Source of the DNA: Candidatus Gastranaerophilales bacterium
Lineage (GTDB): Bacteria > Cyanobacteriota > Vampirovibrionia > Gastranaerophilales > Gastranaerophilaceae
DNA length: 64,000 bases
Assembly (NCBI GenBank): GCA_944323035.1
Contig: CALUQY010000005.1
Span: 30,880-94,879 of the forward strand
Direction: 5' to 3'
The notes beneath the pieces were generated by a model. That model saw only the letters and a list, made by a program, of their open reading frames with translations, ran no database searches and was not told the origin of the DNA. A program made the position numbers and the translations under genes. This document shows, one piece after another, positions 25,032 through 33,598 of the stretch (positions are counted from its first letter, which is position 1; each line of letters starts with the position of its first letter).

Positions 25032-26314
25032 CGTTGATTATTGATAAAAGAAAAGAACTTTCAACAAAATACAAAAGACTTTTGAAAAACAGGCATAATG
25101 ACTGTTTTGTTACCAAAAATCTTATTTCTGCAATGAAAACTATTCAGGATTACGAACCGGATTTGATATTGATTTCAGACAGTATTGACAGTGATCTTTC
25201 GGATTACTGCAAAAAAATTCGCGCCCTGACCTACGATACCCGACCGATTATTGTTGCGGTGTCAAAATCTGATGATATCGTTGATAAGCTGGATGTTTTG
25301 CGAAGCGGCGCCGATGATTTTATTAGTGAACCTGTTAATCCAGAAGAGTTTGTTATGCGTATGAAAGCGCATCTGCGCCGTGAATACGAATCAAATTTGA
25401 ACCTGAAAAGATTCTTGCCAAACCGCAACTATTCAATGCGCGCGCTTAAACGTATGATTTCTTCAAAATCTCAACGTGCGGCTCTGTTGATTAGTATTGA
25501 TAACTTTTTCAGCTACAAAGAAAATTACACCGAACTTGCCTCTGACAGACTTGTTCAAACTTATTGGGCCATAATTAAATCTACTATTGAAGAAGAGGAC
25601 TTCTTTGGTGAAATTCGCGAAAATGAATTCCTTGTTATCACTGACAGAGATAAGGCGGAAGCCGTTGCAAATTATCTGATTTATGCGTTTGAAACAGTGT
25701 CTTCAAAATTTTATTCTATTGAAGATAATAAGCGCGGTTATATGATGATGAAGGGCGACAATGTTGCCGGAAGGCGTTCCGGTTTTGTTCATACAACGAT
25801 TGGTATTGTAACGAATGAGTTTATCAGGCACAAAGAGGCTTCACAGTTGTTTAATGCACTTGTACAGGTTCATAAACTTGCTAAAATGCCGTCAAAATCA
25901 AATTATTTGATTGAACGTCCTAAACTTGCCGGAGATATTACGGCTGATTTTGTCGTAAATAACAGAATTTTAATCAGTGAAAAAGATGAAGCGCTGACTA
26001 TACTTTTGAAAACAATTCTTGAGTTGCAGGGTTATGATGTTATCGTTATGCCGGATATCGCTAAAATTTCTAAGATAGAGGAGCCGCCTGCTTTAATTAT
26101 TCTGGATGCGGGTGAGGTCGAAACATTAGAAGGGCTTTCGCACTGCAAAGCTCTAAAATCCGATAATAGATTTGCAGATTCTAAGATTATTTTGACGTCG
26201 GTGCTTCATGATAAAGAACTTATTTTGAATTGCGGGGCTGATTTATACCTGCCCAAACCTTATGAACTGTCGACACTTATCAAATGGGTTGCTACGCTTT
26301 TAAAAGAGTCTTGA
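25019..26314 (+). CDS. REC - degenerate GGDEF - REC response regulator
   Basis: The 431-residue protein has three parts. REC1 (about 1-120) keeps the fold but has Ser where the phospho-Asp should be (PDLILISDSID). The middle (about 140-300) has the layout of a GGDEF domain, but the signature reads GEIRENEFLVI, so diguanylate cyclase activity is unlikely. REC2 (about 320-431) keeps the acceptor Asp (ALIILDAGE) and the Lys in LPKPYE, so REC2 is the likely phosphorylation target of the kinase encoded just upstream. The output is probably protein binding. A hairpin follows the stop. Confidence 0.82.
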   Translation: MHTVTLIIDKRKELSTKYKRLLKNRHNDCFVTKNLISAMKTIQDYEPDLILISDSIDSDLSDYCKKIRALTYDTRPIIVAVSKSDDIVDKLDVLRSGADDFISEPVNPEEFVMRMKAHLRREYESNLNLKRFLPNRNYSMRALKRMISSKSQRAALLISIDNFFSYKENYTELASDRLVQTYWAIIKSTIEEEDFFGEIRENEFLVITDRDKAEAVANYLIYAFETVSSKFYSIEDNKRGYMMMKGDNVAGRRSGFVHTTIGIVTNEFIRHKEASQLFNALVQVHKLAKMPSKSNYLIERPKLAGDITADFVVNNRILISEKDEALTILLKTILELQGYDVIVMPDIAKISKIEEPPALIILDAGEVETLEGLSHCKALKSDNRFADSKIILTSVLHDKELILNCGADLYLPKPYELSTLIKWVATLLKES

Positions 26315-26315
26315 G

Positions 26316-26338
26316 TAAGGACGGGGCAACCCGCCTTC
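26316..26338 (+). terminator. Terminator-like hairpin after the regulator gene
   Basis: AAGG-A-CGGG and CCCG-CCTT pair around a GCAA loop; the T-run is weak and the cassette D promoter starts five bases later. Confidence 0.45.
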
Positions 26339-26342
26339 CCTC

Positions 26343-26371
26343 TTGACTAAACTAAAAACATGCTACATAAT
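26343..26371 (+). promoter_or_regulatory. Promoter of prepilin cassette D
   Basis: TTGACT (26343-26348), 17-base spacer ending AAAACATGCTA, CATAAT (26366-26371). No long inverted repeat separates it from the leader ATG. Confidence 0.8.
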
Positions 26372-26404
26372 GAAAAAGTATTATAAAGAAAGGATGGAAA
26401 AATT

Positions 26405-26485
26405 ATGAGAAATCGAAGTGTAACGAATTATGCAGGGGGGGGCCTCTTCTTAGCGGATGTGAAGCGCCGGCGCCGGTTCGCGTGA
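26405..26485 (+). CDS. Leader ORF of cassette D containing the poly-G tract
   Basis: ATG 26405 lies behind GAAAGGATGGAAAAATT and reads MRNRSVTNYAGGGLFLADV; with 8 G it ends at TGA 26483-26485. That stop overlaps a GTG (26482) that opens the pilin frame, so coupled reinitiation is possible. With 9 or 6 G the leader would be fused in frame through 72 codons to the prepilin motif. Confidence 0.6.
   Translation: MRNRSVTNYAGGGLFLADVKRRRRFA
26435..26442 (+). repeat. Homopolymeric G tract (8 G) in cassette D
   Basis: Eight G followed by CCTCTTCTTAGC. Shortest tract of the four cassettes. Confidence 0.85.
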
Positions 26486-27624
26486 GCGAAACGGGCAGGG
26501 CGCGCAACTGGACGATGCCGCCGTTGCGACTGGAGCGCGAGTGTAAGGAGCACTCTGCCGAACAAAACGATTTATTATCGTTTTGTGAGAGGCGAAATTC
26601 TGCAACGATTGATAATCGTTGCGTAGAATTTGACAGGCGGGAGAACCAACGTTGCGCATTTACGATGGCAGAAATATTACTGTCATTAACAATTATCGGT
26701 GTGGTTGCAGCGATAACGCTTCCGTCACTTACCGGAAACATAAACGAGCGCACCTGGAACACACAGCGCAAAGCTCTTTATGCAAGATTTTCGCAGGCCG
26801 TTGCTCTTATGCCTTCTCTAAACGGTTTCGGTACACTGGAAGGCACTATTGGCAGCAGCGGCTCTCAATCAATTACAGAGGATAATGTTGCAGAAACTTT
26901 TGTGACTGCCGGTCTTTCTAAAGTTTTAAAAATAAATAATATTTGTGACAATGAACACTTGGCTGATTGTGGCATTCCTGAAAAAGTAACACCGCTATCG
27001 GGTACTGCAATATCATTTCCGGCGAAAATGTCGGAGTTAAACGAAAATAATATATCATTTACTCACCTTGCAGCCGCAGGAAGCAGTTATTCCACTATAC
27101 AATTTGATAAACTGGATACCAAAGCTGCGGCTTTTGAAACGGCTAACGGTGAAAGTGTTGCTGTATTTTACAATCCGGTTTGTACTTCATCCATGGATGA
27201 ATCAAATATGATTTTGATGCAGAATAAAATGTGTGCCAATTTTGTTTATGACTTGAACGGAACAAAGGGACCTAATACTTATGGCAAGGATGTCGGTGTA
27301 ATAACGGTTTTTTACCCGACTGACAGTCTTGTAGTTTCGCCGCAGCCTTACCCGCAGGATGCAGCGTCCGGAACTTCAGCTTCTATTTCGGTATCAGGTG
27401 TTTGTAAAAATCTGGATTCTGAATACAGGCTGCCAACTAAAGAAGATTTAGCTTCACTGGTTATAAACAAAAATATAGTCGGAAACCTTAGTGCACCAAG
27501 GTATGTTTCAAGCTCGTTTACCTCAAATGCGTCTAACATGTGGTATCTGCATGTTCCGACGATTGGCTGCTACCACATGGAATGGGGTGACGTAGATGTT
27601 TCTATCAGATGCGTTAAACGTTAG
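26482..27624 (+). CDS. Prepilin-like protein, cassette D
   Basis: From GTG 26482 the frame enters CA|FTMAEILLSLTIIG (Phe codon 26659). The mature part would be 321 residues with DLNGTKGPNTYGKD and a C-terminal YRLPTKEDLASL...YVSSSFTSN...MWYLH...IRCVKR, close to cassette B in scaffold but different in the loops. GTG 26482 overlaps the stop of the poly-G leader ORF. The likely full-length start is ATG 26405 when the tract is a multiple of three. The last 11 bases overlap the convergent SDR gene. Confidence 0.78.
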   Translation: MSETGRARNWTMPPLRLERECKEHSAEQNDLLSFCERRNSATIDNRCVEFDRRENQRCAFTMAEILLSLTIIGVVAAITLPSLTGNINERTWNTQRKALYARFSQAVALMPSLNGFGTLEGTIGSSGSQSITEDNVAETFVTAGLSKVLKINNICDNEHLADCGIPEKVTPLSGTAISFPAKMSELNENNISFTHLAAAGSSYSTIQFDKLDTKAAAFETANGESVAVFYNPVCTSSMDESNMILMQNKMCANFVYDLNGTKGPNTYGKDVGVITVFYPTDSLVVSPQPYPQDAASGTSASISVSGVCKNLDSEYRLPTKEDLASLVINKNIVGNLSAPRYVSSSFTSNASNMWYLHVPTIGCYHMEWGDVDVSIRCVKR

Positions 27625-28426
27625 TTCGCTGCTTTAACTTGTATTTTATTAATTTATTCAATAATCCTTGCGGCAGGTGCGAAATAAGCTCTGCCGCTTT
27701 TGCATCCAATCCTACGGTGTAGCTTGGACGTGGGTTTCTGGCACTGTCTGCTTTGACAACAATTTGTACAACTTTTTCTGCCGGAAGCCCTTTTATCCCG
27801 TTTGCTCTGGCATTTTTTACCATAAAGTTTATTTCGTTTTGGTAATCCTGACAGGTTGAAAACCCGTTTTCATTTTCTTTGATTGATTTTTCCCATAGAG
27901 GTGTTGCGATGACACCGGGTTTTATTGAGATAATTTTAATATTTTTCTTCATTTCAAGCCCCATAGCATTGAACATAATATCAAGCGCACGTTTTGAGGC
28001 CGAATACGGCGCGATAAAAGGGAAAATTCCAAAGCTCGACATGGAACTTATATTGATAATCCGCCCGCCTTCAAGAAGAGGCAGGAGCCTTTGCGAGAAG
28101 TCAATATGTGCAAATACATTAACTTCGAACTGTCTGCGCAGTTCGCTAATCGGGAGATGTTCCATTGCACCTGCAACAACGCAGCCTGAAACATTAATCA
28201 GTGTATCTATACTGTCCGTTGTCGATTGGATAAATTTTGCCGCGGCTTCAATGGAGTCAGGTTTCATTGAGTCTATATAAAAAGGTATTACGCCCTCTGG
28301 AAGCAGTTTTAATTTATTTTCATCCCTGTAGCCGGCGAAAACTTTATTACCTTTTGATATAAAGCATTCTGTTAACGCTTTGCCTATTCCGGAGGTGGCT
28401 CCGGTTATTACATAAGTCTTTTCCAT
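27614..28426 (-). CDS. Short-chain dehydrogenase/reductase
   Basis: A classical SDR of 270 residues: Rossmann motif TGATSGIGKAL at the N-terminus, NVSG in place of NNAG, the catalytic Ser in INISSMSSFG, and YSASKRALD (Tyr-x-x-x-Lys). The C-terminal extension (about residues 220-270) with GLDAKAAELISHLP is typical of SDRs annotated as oxidoreductases of unknown substrate. Substrate cannot be told from sequence. It converges with cassette D. Confidence 0.9.
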   Translation of the reverse strand: MEKTYVITGATSGIGKALTECFISKGNKVFAGYRDENKLKLLPEGVIPFYIDSMKPDSIEAAAKFIQSTTDSIDTLINVSGCVVAGAMEHLPISELRRQFEVNVFAHIDFSQRLLPLLEGGRIINISSMSSFGIFPFIAPYSASKRALDIMFNAMGLEMKKNIKIISIKPGVIATPLWEKSIKENENGFSTCQDYQNEINFMVKNARANGIKGLPAEKVVQIVVKADSARNPRPSYTVGLDAKAAELISHLPQGLLNKLIKYKLKQRTNV

Positions 28427-28453
28427 ATTGCTCCTTGCCTGTACGATATAAGA

Positions 28454-28480
28454 AAAACGGGAATATCATTATTCCCGTTT
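28454..28480 (-). terminator. Intrinsic terminator of the rubrerythrin gene
   Basis: AAACGGGAAT / ATTCCCGTTT stem; read on the minus strand it ends in a T-run after the rubrerythrin stop. Confidence 0.85.
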
Positions 28481-28506
28481 AATTATAGCACATAGAAAGG
28501 ATAGAA

Positions 28507-29046
28507 TTAGTAATTTTCGCAGTGCTCCATAAAATACCCCTGCGGATGATCGCAAACAGGACATTTCTTAGGCGCCTGCTTAGTATGTGAAAGAAATCCG
28601 CATTTAGAGCATTCCCAGGTAATTTCTTCACTTTTTTCAAACACTTCTTTATTTTCTATATCGTTAAGCAGTGATTGAAATCTTTTCTGGTGCATGCCTT
28701 CGATTTCAGCGACATGCTTAAAGTGCATTGCAATGTCGCGGAATCCCTCTTCCTCGGCTTCTTTGGCAAATGTCGGATACATTGTCAAATGTTCATAAGT
28801 TTCATTTTCAATGCAGTCTTTAAGGTTCGTAATTGTATCGGATATATCGCCGTCGTGCAGATATTCAAACCATATTTTACCGTGTTCTTTCTCGTTATCG
28901 GCGGTTTCTTCGTAAATCTTTGAAAGCTGTACATATCCGGCTTTTTTGGCTTCTTTTGCATAGAATGTGTATTTATTTCTTGCGTGCGATTCTCCTGTAA
29001 ATGCTGAAAGCAGATTCTTCTCTGTTTTTGATCCGTGAAATTCCAT
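28507..29046 (-). CDS. Rubrerythrin
   Basis: A 179-residue peroxide-reducing diiron protein of anaerobes. The ferritin-like N-domain shows the diiron Glu/His ligands (GESHARNKYTFYAKEA, ETADNEKEH, HVAEIEGMHQKRF) and the C-terminal rubredoxin-like domain has WECSKCGF and KCPVCDHP for one iron. The ATG complementary to 29044-29046 has the strongest RBS in this region (AAGGAGG, six bases away); a frame extending to 29085 has none. Its presence suggests oxidative-stress defence in an anaerobic lifestyle. Confidence 0.95.
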   Translation of the reverse strand: MEFHGSKTEKNLLSAFTGESHARNKYTFYAKEAKKAGYVQLSKIYEETADNEKEHGKIWFEYLHDGDISDTITNLKDCIENETYEHLTMYPTFAKEAEEEGFRDIAMHFKHVAEIEGMHQKRFQSLLNDIENKEVFEKSEEITWECSKCGFLSHTKQAPKKCPVCDHPQGYFMEHCENY

Positions 29047-29156
29047 TTTTATCCTCCTTGTGATAAGAATTATAAAAACTTTCATGCTTTTTTACATAAG
29101 TAAGTACAATTAATTAAGGAAGGCAATTTTTTCCTCTTTGTTGTTTTAAATAATAT

Positions 29157-29435
29157 ATGACGGTAGTGTGTAATAATCCTGTAAATAGCCATATGAAAAA
29201 TCCGGCGTTAAATGTCGGAATCTTAAACGTGCCGAATTCTCATCCGAATGTAGTTTTATATTCGCCAACTCAGGCTGAGAGGGATTTCCAAAAAATGGAT
29301 CTTGATATATACCAGAGCCGGAGTAAATATTCTTATCTTGATAACAAAAAAACGCCGAAATCTCTGTGGTATTTCCTTGGTATTGGCGGAAGTTTCGGGA
29401 TTTATAAGCTGGTTAAATTTTTGTTGAAAAAATAG
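29157..29435 (+). CDS. Small hypothetical protein with C-terminal hydrophobic segment
   Basis: I do not recognise this 92-residue protein. The first 70 residues are polar, and the C-terminus has a hydrophobic stretch SLWYFLGIGGSFGIYKLVKFLL followed by KK, suggesting a tail anchor. There is no RBS; the AT-rich sequence TTTTAAATAATAT lies just before the ATG. Divergent from rubrerythrin. Moderate confidence that it is a gene. Confidence 0.55.
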   Translation: MTVVCNNPVNSHMKNPALNVGILNVPNSHPNVVLYSPTQAERDFQKMDLDIYQSRSKYSYLDNKKTPKSLWYFLGIGGSFGIYKLVKFLLKK

Positions 29436-29491
29436 TTTTTCATGCCCCATTTTTGTGATAGAGTATATACTATAAGAGTTAATATTTTGGG

Positions 29492-29549
29492 AGCCGATGA
29501 ATTTTGAGGTATGATTTTGTCGTACCCGGTTTTTATCGGCTTTTTTTTT
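29492..29549 (+). terminator. Hairpin with nine-T run (terminator or short RNA)
   Basis: AGCCGAT (29492-29498) pairs with ATCGGCT (29535-29541), enclosing a second small stem (GGTA/TACC), and is followed by nine T. The large loop is unusual for a plain terminator; it may end a short RNA starting near 29472 after TATACT. Confidence 0.5.
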
Positions 29550-29568
29550 GTCCGAGAAAGACTCGCGC

Positions 29569-29581
29569 CCGGCTGAGTCGG
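29569..29581. repeat. CTGAG-core palindrome (intergenic)
   Basis: CCGGCTGAGTCGG followed by AGCCATACTTG; nearest relative is the module inside ileS. Confidence 0.6.
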
Positions 29582-29627
29582 AGCCATACTTGTATCAATC
29601 ACTACCGAGAGCGTATGAACAAAAAGT

Positions 29628-29642
29628 GGCCACTCAGTGGCC
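29628..29642. repeat. CTCAG-core palindrome
   Basis: GGCCACTCAGTGGCC, a perfect 7+7 palindrome around one base with the same core type in the other orientation. Confidence 0.6.
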
Positions 29643-29772
29643 GAGTCTTTTGAGTGGCGTATTAGAACGGCGTAGTCGCGGGTTGGCCTGCGTGAGCAGG
29701 GCAAGCAGGCGACGGAGAACTGCTTTATTCTATCCTCGGGAAAATGCTTTTTTACTCCTGCGGTTTCTCTTG

Positions 29773-29801
29773 AATATCTGTATATTATATGTTAAAATAT
29801 T
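29773..29801 (+). promoter_or_regulatory. Promoter of a candidate structured RNA
   Basis: TTGAAT and TAAAAT 17 bases apart (roughly 29773-29801) upstream of the structured segment at 29806-29992. Confidence 0.5.
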
Positions 29802-29805
29802 AGTG

Positions 29806-29992
29806 CTCAGTGCGGATGTTAATTTTGTTCCTACATTATTTATAAACGGGAGAATTGACTCTGACGGGACTTGAAGTATACCCACCGATTGAAAAATCGC
29901 CAGTGGGAAACGGATTTTCCGAGGCGTTCACCCACCTGCGAGCCTAGCAGGTAACAAAATCGCGTCCGCTTTGGGCTTTTATAGGGTATTGT
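29806..29992 (+). ncRNA. Candidate structured non-coding RNA, possibly 6S-like
   Basis: No good ORF fills this stretch, yet it has a sigma70-type promoter and dense pairing: AGTATACCC near 29877 can pair with GGGTATTGT near 29984, closing a long rod; inside are CGATTGAAAAATCG, CGGATTTTCCG and ACCTGCGAGCCTAGCAGGT hairpins, and GTGGG can pair with CCCAC. A rod with an internal bubble containing GCGTTCACCCACC is what a 6S RNA would look like, but I cannot confirm the family by eye. Confidence 0.35.
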
Positions 29993-30622
29993 GTGAGGTT
30001 TAACTTGGGATTAGCTGACAGATTTAGTGATAATAGCTTTACCTTTAATGAAAAGGCGCAAACATCGCCTGTTGTTAGTCCGTTTGTTCTTGAACCGGAA
30101 CCGGTGAGGGAAGTAAACAGGTTCAACCTGTTGAAAGACATGCTTTTTGAAAAAATCGTTACTGTTCCGTGCTGGTTTGAATACGATTCCAAAACCCAAT
30201 ACGACCTGATAATTAAATTTCTCCACTCAAAAAATATTAAAACTCCGGAAGTCTTTGCAAAAGTTCTCCAGCATTCAATTCTTGGTTTTGGTATTTTTGA
30301 TGAGTACCTTTTAAAAAAGGGCGTGACCTCAATTTTTTATGAAGAAGGCGAACCGCTTCTTTATACTGAAAATAATAGAAATGTTGTGGATATAATTATT
30401 TTGCCTTATGCAAAAATTAAACTTGCCGTACAAAATATAATCAATATGTCACAATCTTCTGAGAGAAACGGCGTTTTTGATTTTAGAATTGGCGATTTTT
30501 GGGTGCAGCTGCGTGCTGTGCCGCATTCAAGAATAAAACTTTCTATCTCAAAAATTACGGATGAATTTTTGACAAATGAAATTGAAAAAAGTAACCTTGC
30601 CCTTTTGTTATCGGATATTTAG
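29993..30622 (+). CDS. CpaF/TadA-N-domain-like protein without motor domain
   Basis: This 209-residue protein contains [26 protein letters not shown] and [24 protein letters not shown]...[29 protein letters not shown], which follow the N-terminal domain of CpaF/TadA-type secretion ATPases, but the protein stops before any Walker A box. It could be a regulatory or binding module for a pilus or secretion motor. The GTG start at 29993 is uncertain (weak RBS; TTG 30005 behind GTGAGG is possible). Its stop is two bases before uvrB. Confidence 0.6.
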   Translation: MRFNLGLADRFSDNSFTFNEKAQTSPVVSPFVLEPEPVREVNRFNLLKDMLFEKIVTVPCWFEYDSKTQYDLIIKFLHSKNIKTPEVFAKVLQHSILGFGIFDEYLLKKGVTSIFYEEGEPLLYTENNRNVVDIIILPYAKIKLAVQNIINMSQSSERNGVFDFRIGDFWVQLRAVPHSRIKLSISKITDEFLTNEIEKSNLALLLSDI

Positions 30623-30624
30623 TC

Positions 30625-32619
30625 ATGAAAAAACTTTTTAAAATAAATTCTAAATATTCACCTGCCGGCGACCAGCCAAAAGCTATAAAAGAGCTTGTTG
30701 ACGGGCTGAATGCCGGCATGGATTCTCAGACACTGCTCGGTATTACGGGGTCGGGTAAAACTTTTACTATCGCAAATGTTATTGAAAAAATTCAAAAACC
30801 TACGCTTATCATTGCGCATAATAAAACTCTTGCGGCACAGCTTTATAATGAATTTAAAGAACTTTTTCCTGATAACGCGGTTGAATATTTCATCAGTTAT
30901 TATGATTATTACCAGCCGGAGGCTTATATCCCGCGGACTGATACTTATATTGAAAAATCGGCGTCGATTAATGAAGAAATCGACCGGCTCCGGCATAATG
31001 CGACTCGCAGCCTGTATGAGCGGGATGATGTTATAATTGTTGCTTCCGTAAGCTGCATTTACGGCTTGGGACTGCCTGAAAACTATTTCAAAGGCTCGGT
31101 GGAAATAAAAGCCGGTGACTGCATTGACCGCGATGATTTAATAAAACACCTTGTATCTATTCAGTATTCAAGAAACGATTTGGTGCTGGAACGCTCAACC
31201 TTCCGCGCGCGCGGTGATGTTGTCGAAATCATGCCGGCTTACGAAAAAGTTATTACGAGAATTCAGTTTTTCGGCGATGAAATCGAAAAAATTGTCAGAA
31301 TTGATAATGTCACCGGTGAAATTCTGGAAATTTGCGACAGCGTTGTAATTTATCCTGCCGTCCACTATCTTTCTTATGATGAGAATGTTGATGAAACAAT
31401 TAAACTTATCAGAATGGAACTTAAAAACAGACTTGCGGAGCTGGAAAGCGAAAATAAACTCGTTGAAGCCCAACGACTTGAGCAGCGTGTGAAATACGAT
31501 ATGGAAATGATTAAAGAAATGGGTTACTGTTCTGGAATTGAAAACTATTCCCGTATAATAGAACGCCGTCCGCCGGGTTCTGCTCCTGCAACTCTGCTTG
31601 ACTATTTTCAGGGCGATTTCTTAACCGTAGTTGATGAAAGCCACGTTACTCTTCCTCAATTAAAAGGTATGTCACATGGTGACGCCGCAAGAAAAGAGGT
31701 GCTTGTAAACTACGGATTCCGGCTCCCCTGTGCGAAAGACAACAGACCGCTTACTAATGATGAATTCTTTGCAAAAGTCGGCCAGAAAATTTATATTTCT
31801 GCGACACCCGGGGATTTTGAGAAATCAACTTCCGCGCAGTGCGTAGAACAAATTATCAGACCGACAGGGCTGGTTGACCCTAAAATTTCTATCCGTCCTA
31901 TCGCAACGCAGATTAATGACCTTAAGGCTGAAATTATTAAGCGTGCGGAAAAAGATGAGCGCGTCCTGATTACGACATTGACTAAGCGAATGGCGGAAGA
32001 TTTAACCGATTTCTTTATTCAGGAAGGAATTAGGGTCAGATACCTGCACAGTGAAATTCAATCTCTTGAACGCGTTGAAATTCTGCGTGATCTCAGATTG
32101 GGCGAGTTTGACGTTTTAATCGGTGTGAACCTTTTAAGAGAAGGACTTGATATTCCTGAAGTTTCGCTTGTTGCAATTATGGATGCAGATAAAGAAGGCT
32201 TCTTGCGCTCTGAAACCAGTTTAATTCAGACAATAGGGCGTGCCGCAAGAAACGCGTGCGGTGAAGTTATTATGTACGCTGATAAAATAACTGAGTCTAT
32301 GCAAAAAGCGATTGATGAAACGGAACGCCGCCGCGAAATCCAGCTTGCGCATAACAGAAAATACGGAATTGTTCCGCAAACTATCAAAAAACCTATTGAA
32401 AATAACCTTTTATCGCTGGTGGCAAGCTATCGTGACCTTGAAGATGTTGTTGCGGAAGAAATGGTTGAACTTGGTATTGACACAAAAGACTTGCCAAAAC
32501 TCATTGATAAGCTCGAAAAAGATATGCATAAAGCCGCTAAAGTTCTTGATTTTGAGCGCGCGGCAGAAATTCGTGACCAGTTGAAAAAGCTGCGCGAAAT
32601 GGTTAAAACTAAGAAATAA
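30625..32619 (+). CDS. uvrB: Excinuclease ABC subunit B
   Basis: UvrB verifies DNA damage and loads UvrC in nucleotide excision repair. The 664-residue protein has all expected parts: Walker A GITGSGKT, the beta-hairpin region [20 protein letters not shown]-like DESHVTLPQ, motif [11 protein letters not shown], and the C-terminal UVR domain ([19 protein letters not shown]). Length is normal. It follows the CpaF-like gene by two bases and overlaps the convergent histidine kinase by 11 bases. Confidence 0.98.
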   Translation: MKKLFKINSKYSPAGDQPKAIKELVDGLNAGMDSQTLLGITGSGKTFTIANVIEKIQKPTLIIAHNKTLAAQLYNEFKELFPDNAVEYFISYYDYYQPEAYIPRTDTYIEKSASINEEIDRLRHNATRSLYERDDVIIVASVSCIYGLGLPENYFKGSVEIKAGDCIDRDDLIKHLVSIQYSRNDLVLERSTFRARGDVVEIMPAYEKVITRIQFFGDEIEKIVRIDNVTGEILEICDSVVIYPAVHYLSYDENVDETIKLIRMELKNRLAELESENKLVEAQRLEQRVKYDMEMIKEMGYCSGIENYSRIIERRPPGSAPATLLDYFQGDFLTVVDESHVTLPQLKGMSHGDAARKEVLVNYGFRLPCAKDNRPLTNDEFFAKVGQKIYISATPGDFEKSTSAQCVEQIIRPTGLVDPKISIRPIATQINDLKAEIIKRAEKDERVLITTLTKRMAEDLTDFFIQEGIRVRYLHSEIQSLERVEILRDLRLGEFDVLIGVNLLREGLDIPEVSLVAIMDADKEGFLRSETSLIQTIGRAARNACGEVIMYADKITESMQKAIDETERRREIQLAHNRKYGIVPQTIKKPIENNLLSLVASYRDLEDVVAEEMVELGIDTKDLPKLIDKLEKDMHKAAKVLDFERAAEIRDQLKKLREMVKTKK

Positions 32620-33598
32620 CTATTCTGAATAAAGCCCCTTTATTTTCTTCGCTTTCAAGTTCTAGCTTCCAGCCGTGCAGGCCGCAGAACTTCTTAACTA
32701 TCGCAAGCCCCAGTCCTGTAGAGCTTTCTTTTATCTTATTATTTGCCGCCTGTGTGAATTCTTTAAATATACGTTTCTGGCTTTTTTTAGGAATGCCAAT
32801 TCCATAATCCTTCACTTCTATTATTTTCTTTTTGTCACTAATAAGTGAAAAAAGTTCTATTCTGTCACCAATAAGTGAAAATTTGATTGCGTTTGATAAC
32901 AAATTTATTAGAGTTTGCGATGCTTTTCGATAATCACCTTTTATTTTAAAATTCTCTATTGATTTGACAAGAGTTAAATCTTTTTTCTTCAAAAGCGGCG
33001 CAATTGTGTTTGATACCTCAAAAAATAATCCCTCCACATCAAATTCTGAAATACTAAGTGTACTGATTCCGGAATTAATCTTTGAAAAGTCCAGAATATC
33101 ATTAATCATATTTAAAAGGTTTAGCCCCGAGGTTTGAATATCGAGCAGGTATTCTTTTTGTTTTTCGGTAACGCTTCCGCCGATTCCCTGCGCCATAAGT
33201 TCTGAATAGCCTATTATTGCATTCAGCGGTGTCCGGAGTTCGTGAGTGACGCTTGCAAAAAAATTGTTTTTAACTCTTTTTTCGTTATCTTGTTTTAAAA
33301 TTCCGTCTTGCAGTGTATTGATTTGCTGCTGCATAATGGCTCTAAATTCGCGATTTTTAATCTTGTCCGCGATAATATCACTGACAAGTGAGTAAAATTC
33401 GTTACTCTCTGCGTTTTTTAATACCAGATAACCAAACGTCACACCTTGAATTTTTAAATCAAAAATGATACCTTCCGGCTGTTCCGGTAAGGTTTCGTAA
33501 ATCGCAGCTTCAACTCCGCAATCCTCTTTTAAAATTGCGAAAATTTCATTCAACTCATTGGTGTTTACAATTTTAGATAATGTGGTCAGCATAAGCAA
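32609..33598 (-). CDS. Sensor histidine kinase, soluble
   Basis: The 329-residue protein has an N-terminal sensor-like region of about 100 residues with no membrane segment, a short coiled coil, the H-box [22 protein letters not shown]-box [13 protein letters not shown]1 [10 protein letters not shown]-box RIFKEFTQA and G2 TGLGLAIV. No response regulator is adjacent, so it is an orphan kinase. Its start overlaps the end of hpt by 26 bases, placing it last in a long minus-strand operon. Confidence 0.9.
   Translation of the reverse strand: MLMLTTLSKIVNTNELNEIFAILKEDCGVEAAIYETLPEQPEGIIFDLKIQGVTFGYLVLKNAESNEFYSLVSDIIADKIKNREFRAIMQQQINTLQDGILKQDNEKRVKNNFFASVTHELRTPLNAIIGYSELMAQGIGGSVTEKQKEYLLDIQTSGLNLLNMINDILDFSKINSGISTLSISEFDVEGLFFEVSNTIAPLLKKKDLTLVKSIENFKIKGDYRKASQTLINLLSNAIKFSLIGDRIELFSLISDKKKIIEVKDYGIGIPKKSQKRIFKEFTQAANNKIKESSTGLGLAIVKKFCGLHGWKLELESEENKGALFRIVIS

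Larger units (their letters stand above)
29550..29746 (+). repeat. Intergenic repeat copy 1 (GAGAAAGACTC hairpin family)
   Basis: Begins TCCGAGAAAGACTCGCGC, later GAGTCTTTTGAGTGGCGTAT and ACTGCTTTATTC, and ends CGGGAAAATG. Shares these blocks with 43221-43358; the central part differs and here carries two palindromic modules (29569-29581 and 29628-29642). Outer arms can pair. Confidence 0.75.

Noticed and set aside
15900..27624. A diversity-generating retroelement acting on the pilin tails
   Set aside because: No reverse transcriptase or template repeat is in the window, and the tails differ at many non-adenine and synonymous sites, so it is kept only as something to search for elsewhere.
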